Source: Rostrohypoxylon terebratum (lineage: Eukaryota > Ascomycota > Sordariomycetes > Xylariales > Hypoxylaceae). From it: a stretch of 64,000 nucleotides of DNA. Shown here one piece after another: positions 58,807-64,000 of the stretch. Each line of letters opens with the position of its first letter. Positions within the stretch are counted from its first letter, which is position 1. Where the stretch lies: assembly GCA_022497145.1 (NCBI GenBank), contig MU385866.1, positions 434,001 to 498,000 of the forward strand, in the 5' to 3' direction. The position numbers and the translations under genes were made by a program. A model generated the notes under the pieces. It had not been told where the DNA came from. It ran no database searches and was given only the letters and a program-made list of their open reading frames with translations.

Positions 58807-59700
58807 ATGCCTATCCGAAAGGGCCTCGCCACCACTGGGTTGGCCTTATTGATGGCCACTGCTACTCCGGTCGTGAATGCTAATCCCATTGGGCATCTGC
58901 TCAAGCTTCTTACGGCTCGGGACCCGCCGACGGCACTTCCTGAAAACGCAACGGCCAACGACAAGAAGTGAGTTTTAGTGATTTTCCGCGGTTTAGCGAG
59001 ATTATGGTCGTGAAGGCTTACACATGTGCGTAGATGGCAACCGGCGATGGATTTCGACACTGATGGGTGCTATAACGTTCCTGCTATTGGCGCGAATGGT
59101 GATATTTGCCCTGGCTTGGACCATGAGAACACTGGCCTGTCCGAGGACTGCCACGACCTTTCGGATCTCCAGAACAATAACGTGTACTCCAGGGCGCGAT
59201 GCAACAACGGATACTGTGCTTACTTGTACGACTACTACTTCGAGAAGGACGTTGCTATTGCCAATTTCCCCTTAGACCCGGGCCACCGCAATGACTGGGA
59301 GCACATCGTCGTCTTCACTCAAAACGACGTAGCCGTTGCCGTCGCCGCATCGCAACACGGCGAGTACCAGACAAAGAATGCCAGTGAAGTGCGGTGGGAT
59401 GGCACGCATCCTAAGATGGTCTACAACAAGGACGGAGTCGGCACGCACGACTTCCGCTTCGCGAATGCGGACGATGATAACATCGAGAACGATACCGGGG
59501 CGTGGTTCTACGGCGCGCTGATCTCGTACAATGGCTTCCCGAGCACGGATCTGCGCGACAAGCTATTCGCGTACGACTTCGGCAAAGCGACTATCGCCTT
59601 CAAGGACGCGACCTACCAGTCCAACTTAGACAAGGCCAAGGGAGACTTCGTTCCGGGCTTCGACACCGGCGTAGATGATGGGTCCCCCGGAACACCTTAG
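58807..59700 (+). CDS. NPP1-domain secreted protein (NLP family), variant heptapeptide
   Basis: Predicted secreted protein of 275 residues in the NPP1/NLP family, members of which can be membrane-damaging toxins or non-toxic relatives. Exons: 58807-58967 and 59034-59700, in phase. A signal peptide is evident (basic MPIRKG, hydrophobic core, likely cleavage after Ala25). The NPP1 domain covers most of the rest, with five cysteines between about residues 66 and 115. The conserved heptapeptide lies at residues 137-143 and reads GHRNDWE, so its central residue (140) is Asn where the family normally has His. This position belongs to the metal-binding, activity-linked motif of characterised members, so activity may be altered or lost; that is inference. 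No frameshift or stop is seen and the reading frame is complete. The context shows no cluster partner. The species' lifestyle cannot be told from this gene. Confidence 0.9.
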
Positions 59701-61132
59701 ATAGGCCGAGTTGGTATTGTGCCTAGGGAAGGTGGTATTACGAATGATATATTCTTGTAAATACTAATCAAATAAATAAATATGAATAAATTACTAAGAT
59801 GGAATGGTGTCTGTCCTCATTAGTCCTGCTACCGCACTCGGTCTACGGCAGCAGGGTGGATTGGACCGGCTGTCTAGGCCTTTGGTTCATTCTCCCACAC
59901 GAACGATAATAAAGAAGTTGACGCTCTTGCGCATTGAGAGTCGCGAGAGGTAGGCAATTTGTGGGTGTCGATACAGTTAATTGAATCGATTGGATTCAAG
60001 TGTTGAGGCTGAGAAGAGACAAGACGAAATGCTTGTCGACGTAGTGATAACAATATAGACCCAGAAAAAATCACCTTTATAAGATTGATGTCTCCATAGT
60101 ATCTACCTACCGTGTACTCCAAGAAGAATTAATGGTGAGGCGTGTCATCCAGTCTTTTTGGAGTTAGAGGCCGTTGTTGATTGAAGTGGGAAGTAGGAAG
60201 TAGGAAGTAGAAAGGAAAATTTTAGATCGCTAGAAAATTTGGAGGGATAGCTCTCAGTAGTGGATCCCATTAGTTTGTATGACACGTGACCTAGAATCGA
60301 TATATTGTTAGTACGCCTCCAATTTGGAGAATTTTTTTCCTCTTTTCTCTTCACACTTTTATAACTTCGCACGATTAATCAACCGATTTTCCATTCGCCC
60401 ACTTGCTATCGGTCATATTTGCGTGCCAGAGTGACTTGTGATTGTTGCCTACTTTTATTTCTGTGATGCTTGCCCTACGCGGCGCATCGCGTCTTGGTGG
60501 CGCACGGATATGTCGATACTCATTTCTTCCCTCAAGTGTTATGATGCCTCAGGTGCACAGTAGCCCTGGAGGAAATGTGAGGTATCTCAGGTCTCGCTGT
60601 CAGACATTGTCGGCTGTACGCCGGCTTATTCACCCACCGCCTGTCGAATGTTGAGGTTCAATAATATTATTACTTTACAACACCGACAAGCAGTCAGAAG
60701 CATCAGGTATGACCGTCGAAGGTTGCTTCCAAGGCACATTCTGATATGGTGTCTGTTGTACACTTTTCAAGGCTTCACTAAATTTGTCCGACTATACGAA
60801 GCTACTACAAACCAAGTCGTAATTAATTTTTCTGATTGGCATCCTATGCAATGCAACATTTACTGAATAATGTAGTCACAAACTCTTGAGATACAATATG
60901 ATTACCAAACGCACCAACTTCCAAGTCTATTGTGATATGGATATGTCTTGCCAATACCTGACCTAGGCTTCGGCAGCTATTATAATTTTATGATGAAATG
61001 CCGGGTTAATTCCGACCGTTGGTGCTCCACCAGTCGCATACAACATATTGAATCCGAGGTTAGACGATGTTCACTGCATACTGGAAACCATTTTCCACCT
61101 AAGGTCAAAACACATCACGAAATTGGAACAAG
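59701..61132. other. Intergenic region, no gene recognised
   Basis: This 1.4-kb AT-rich region contains three GGAAGTA units near 60188-60208 and short frames (60442-60654, 60648-60866, 60948-61160) with no domain or splice support. The last hundreds of bases should be the promoter of the gene at 61133. Confidence 0.55.
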
Positions 61133-61891
61133 ATGGGCATTATCAAGACAGCTCTTCTAGCAATTCCAGCTGGCGGTGCCGTGGGAGGCGGGTATTTGGC
61201 CTATCTCGTAGCCACTACTTCTCTCGTCGACCTCACTAAGAGCGATCCCATGTTCAAGACCAAAACGTATAAGAAGTATAACCCGAAGGACAACCCAGCG
61301 CTTCAAGACGTCGTCATCAAGCGGATACCCCTATCAGCCGTCAAGCCCGAACTACGCAACGACGAAAAGGCACTTACTCTTGAGTTTTGCCGTGGCGTAT
61401 GGAGCGGCTTCAGTACGATCTATTTGCCTCTTCTCTCTCTCTCCCGCTTCCCCTCACTGAGGCTATCCGGCTAACACAGCAGCCCAGATTATTGGCCTCA
61501 GAGCAAGTACCAAGAATTCTACGACAAGCCACCTGGCACGGAGAACCAGCTGTGGCACACCAGCGAGTTAAAAAAGGCCACTTTTGAGACAGGTCTCAAA
61601 TTCTCTAATCACTTTGAGGTGGTCAACAACGAGGGCAACGAGATTGTCGTCCGGTGCGGCGGTTCGCCATTGCAGCCCGGACTCAGGAATTCGGACGGGC
61701 TTATCTTCTTCAGCGCGAAGATCGATAAAGAGGCGTCGCAGGCGGAGTTCAAGTTGAAGTCTGCATTGTTTAATAGTGTGGGGACTTTCGCTAAGGACGC
61801 CGGACACCCCGTGCCGCCGAAGATCGAGTTCTTGCACCGGTGGTATGTTCGCATGTTGACGTCGAGTGGTGTCGGAAACGTCAAGGCTTAG
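61133..61891 (+). CDS. Conserved fungal membrane-anchored protein, unknown function
   Basis: Predicted protein of 227 residues. Exons: 61133-61412 and 61488-61891, in phase. An N-terminal hydrophobic segment (residues 3-28, IKTALLAIPAGGAVGGGYLA) may be a signal anchor. It is followed by a soluble domain with conserved-looking pieces: YKKYNPKDNP, RIPLSAVKPELR, LEFCRGVWSG, GLKFSNHFEVV, EIVVRCGGSPLQPGLRNSDG and PPKIEFLHRWYVRML. The pattern resembles a widespread uncharacterised fungal family in which a beta-rich domain around the VRCG and SDGL segments is most conserved. I know of no assigned activity and propose none. The intron contains TCTC repeats and a short pyrimidine tract before the acceptor. 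Confidence 0.78.
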
Positions 61892-63000
61892 TTAGGTTAG
61901 GGATTTGGTGATTTGGTGACTAGTAGAAGTCAATGAGATTTAGATGCTCGGATATACATACCCCCTTCTAAGGCCGTCTCCCATCCGATGTGAGAAGCTT
62001 CATACTGGCGAAGATTCCCTAGGAGTATAACACACAACGAAAGAAACACATCAACAATAGCCAATATGCTGCCAAATATCTGCCTTGAACTCAATGGTTC
62101 TGCTCAATATCTCAGTTTTACCTCATTTTCCCCACAACTATTACCCTGTATGGATTTTTGTTGACAATGTCCTTATCCTACAAGTCTCTTCCATTTGGTG
62201 ATTGGTAACACAAACTTCTGACTGCAGGGCCTAGCTTTGGAGGTGAAGCCCTGTCGGGACATCGTGTACACCTAAAACAGCACTACAAACCTACAAGCAG
62301 GTCTTTCTGCTACACACGATTGACTCGACGACCACCTCCTCCATTTCAAAATATTACTACCTATAGATCTATGTAACACAAGGTTATAAACTAGACGAAC
62401 CTTCAATTAGCACAGGTACTTTATTACCCTAGAACAAGAATACCCCAAATACCCCGGCTCAGTCAGCACCTTCCAAGACTGGATTCGATCATCCCAATTG
62501 GGCGGCGAGCTACGGGAGGTGGAACGACCGAGTGTCAAGTCTGGATTTACTGGACTTTACTGGAAGTTACAGCGTCGTAGCGTCGCATTTCGTTCCCCGC
62601 ATCCTGTCCATCTCTCTATTGACGAAGCCCGACCTGTCCTTACCTTCCTTTTACCTACCGCGTCTAATTGAGCTCCTTGCTTATTTATCCTTCTCCTACT
62701 TAATTTGCATTTGTTTTCCCAGCCAAGCTCTCCAATTCCCGCGACGCGCGAAATGTGAACTTCGAACAATCGCACGCCAATTCCAATATATCGAACGTAT
62801 CATCGTATCCATTAATCCACCTCCGAACCTGCGAATAACATCACCCCTCACCCAACAACCACCACACCGTCTCCACCCCCCGCCAGCAGCGCCCGAGGGA
62901 GACCAGACCAGACCAGACCGAACCGACCCAACGCACAACACCAAAAACCCACCACCACCACCACCGCAAAATTCGACAAACCGAAACACCCACCGTCAAA
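61892..63000. other. Intergenic region and leader of the downstream gene
   Basis: This 1.1-kb region carries no supported gene. Its last 250 bases are C/A-rich (many CCACC and GACCA words) and lead into the start codon at 63001. This explains a long but domain-free plus-strand frame across 62532-63500. Confidence 0.55.
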
Positions 63001-63875
63001 ATGGTAACAACCCGCTCCGCCAGCCGCGCCGCCTCCGTCGCGCCCTCTCTTCCCCCAACCACGCCCTCCTCCACCACCTCACCCTCATCCACCTCCCCAT
63101 CCTCCCGGCAGCCCTGGACGCACACGCCGACCCGCCTAACCCTGCTCTGGTTCGGGCTATCCCTGCCCCTCGTGATCTGGGACACGGGGTACGTGCTGCT
63201 ACGCCCTCACACGATGGAAGGCGGCTCGCTGCACCACCCGCTCTACACGCCGTACAAGCTATACGGCGAGGTGGACCACGTGTACGGGTGGAAAGCCTTC
63301 CACGCGCACAACGGCTTCACGTCCGCGCAGGGCGCCCTGAACGTCGTCGAGACCCTCATGTACCTGTTCTACGTCGCCTACTACGTCTTCAAGGGGCAGA
63401 AGGTCGCCGTGAAAGAAAAGGGCAAAGCAGGGAAGGAGGAGAAGACGAAGAAGGTGCTGAGCGGACGACCCGCCGCCCTCGCCGTGCTTGTGGCGTTTAG
63501 CGCCGCCGTCATGACGTTGAGCAAGACGGTGCTGTACTGTGAGTTTTCCCATACACCAGCGTCTACGAATCCCCCACCGTTGCCGCGGCCTGGAGTTGAC
63601 TAACGCGGGTGCGCTTATAACAGGGCTTAACGAGTACTTCTCGGGTTTCGACAACATCGGCCACAACAGCCGCGAGGACCTGATTCTTCTGTGGATCATC
63701 CCCAAGTAAGTGACCCCCCTTTTCACATGTTACATGTAGATGTTGTCGGATCGACTAACCGTGATATAGCGGCCTGTGGCTCATCTTCCCCACGTACATG
63801 ATCTACGTCATGGGCGGCGAGATCGTACAGGCACTAACGAATGCGTCGGCTGCCCCGGCGATCAAGTCCGAGTAA
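63001..63875 (+). CDS. Fungal tetraspan membrane protein, EXPERA-like (tentative)
   Basis: Integral membrane protein of 241 residues. Exons: 63001-63538, 63624-63705, 63770-63875, all in phase. The N-terminus is Ser/Thr/Pro rich (residues 1-40). Four hydrophobic segments follow, with conserved-looking polar residues in and between them: FGLSLPLVIWDTGYVLLRPH, YGEVDHVYGWKAF, AALAVLVAFSAAVMTLSKT and EYFSGFDNIGHNSREDL. The last helix is GLWLIFPTYMIYVMGGEI. The Asp, His, Glu and Tyr residues at membrane borders recall the EXPERA fold of sterol isomerases and TMEM97. The similarity is weak, so this is only a suggestion. It belongs to a conserved fungal family without a known function. The charged loop EKGKAGKEEKTKK between helices is variable-looking. 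Confidence 0.8.
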
Positions 63876-64000
63876 AACCACCGATGGCGATTTTTTTCGG
63901 GGAAAGGAGTCAATGTGTGAACCAGAGCAGGCGAGCGTGTAAGTTGATTACGCGCCCCGAGTGGGAATGACGACATGTCACGGCCTTGGTTGGTTGTGAT

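Noticed and set aside
62532..63500. 322-codon plus-strand frame
   Set aside because: It overlaps the C/A-rich leader and then runs out of frame through the GC-rich first exon of the membrane protein gene. The translation is Pro/Arg-rich without domains.

Overview
The window is nuclear DNA from a filamentous ascomycete (Pezizomycotina, most likely Sordariomycetes). The genes carry several short GT..AG introns, mostly 45-110 bp. The families present are typical of that group: four Zn2Cys6 regulators, a fungal rhodopsin-type membrane protein, an NPP1 (necrosis-inducing-like) secreted protein, an acetamidase-type amidase and a Liz1/Dal5-type permease. No tRNA, rRNA or transposase was recognised. 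I assembled all exon structures by eye, requiring consistent phase across splice sites. No transcript or database evidence was available.

Left part (1-19 kb). A Zn2Cys6/fungal_trans regulator (1627-4480, +) converges on an amidase (4931-6668, -). The amidase is divergent from an anion:cation symporter family MFS permease (7886-9557, +). A second, nirA/nit-4-like Zn2Cys6 gene follows (11892-15096, +); its 3' end does not splice cleanly. The amidase/permease intergenic region holds four AGATAA (GATA-factor) hexamers. This looks like a nitrogen-related uptake and hydrolysis neighbourhood. After a 2.1-kb gene-free stretch there is a NiCoT nickel/cobalt transporter (17201-18489, +).

Middle (19-38 kb). 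A calpain-like cysteine protease with a very long Lys/Glu-rich tail (-) is followed by about 4.5 kb without a recognisable gene. Next come a PQ-loop vacuolar transporter with a coding minisatellite (-), an NPY1-type NADH pyrophosphatase (+), ribosomal protein uL1/L10a (-), and a fungal rhodopsin-fold membrane protein (+).

Right part (40-64 kb). A C2H2 regulator has a ~1.5-kb first intron (-). A Zn2Cys6/fungal_trans_2 regulator follows (-). After 4.2 kb of gene-free DNA come a conserved protein of unknown function (+), an unusual Zn2Cys6 regulator with its zinc cluster mid-protein (+), an NPP1-domain secreted protein with a changed heptapeptide (+), a conserved membrane-anchored unknown (+) and a tetraspan EXPERA-like membrane protein (+).

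Gene density is low, about 17 genes in 64 kb. Many intergenic stretches carry a recurring palindromic word family built on TAGGTACCTA / CCTAGG.
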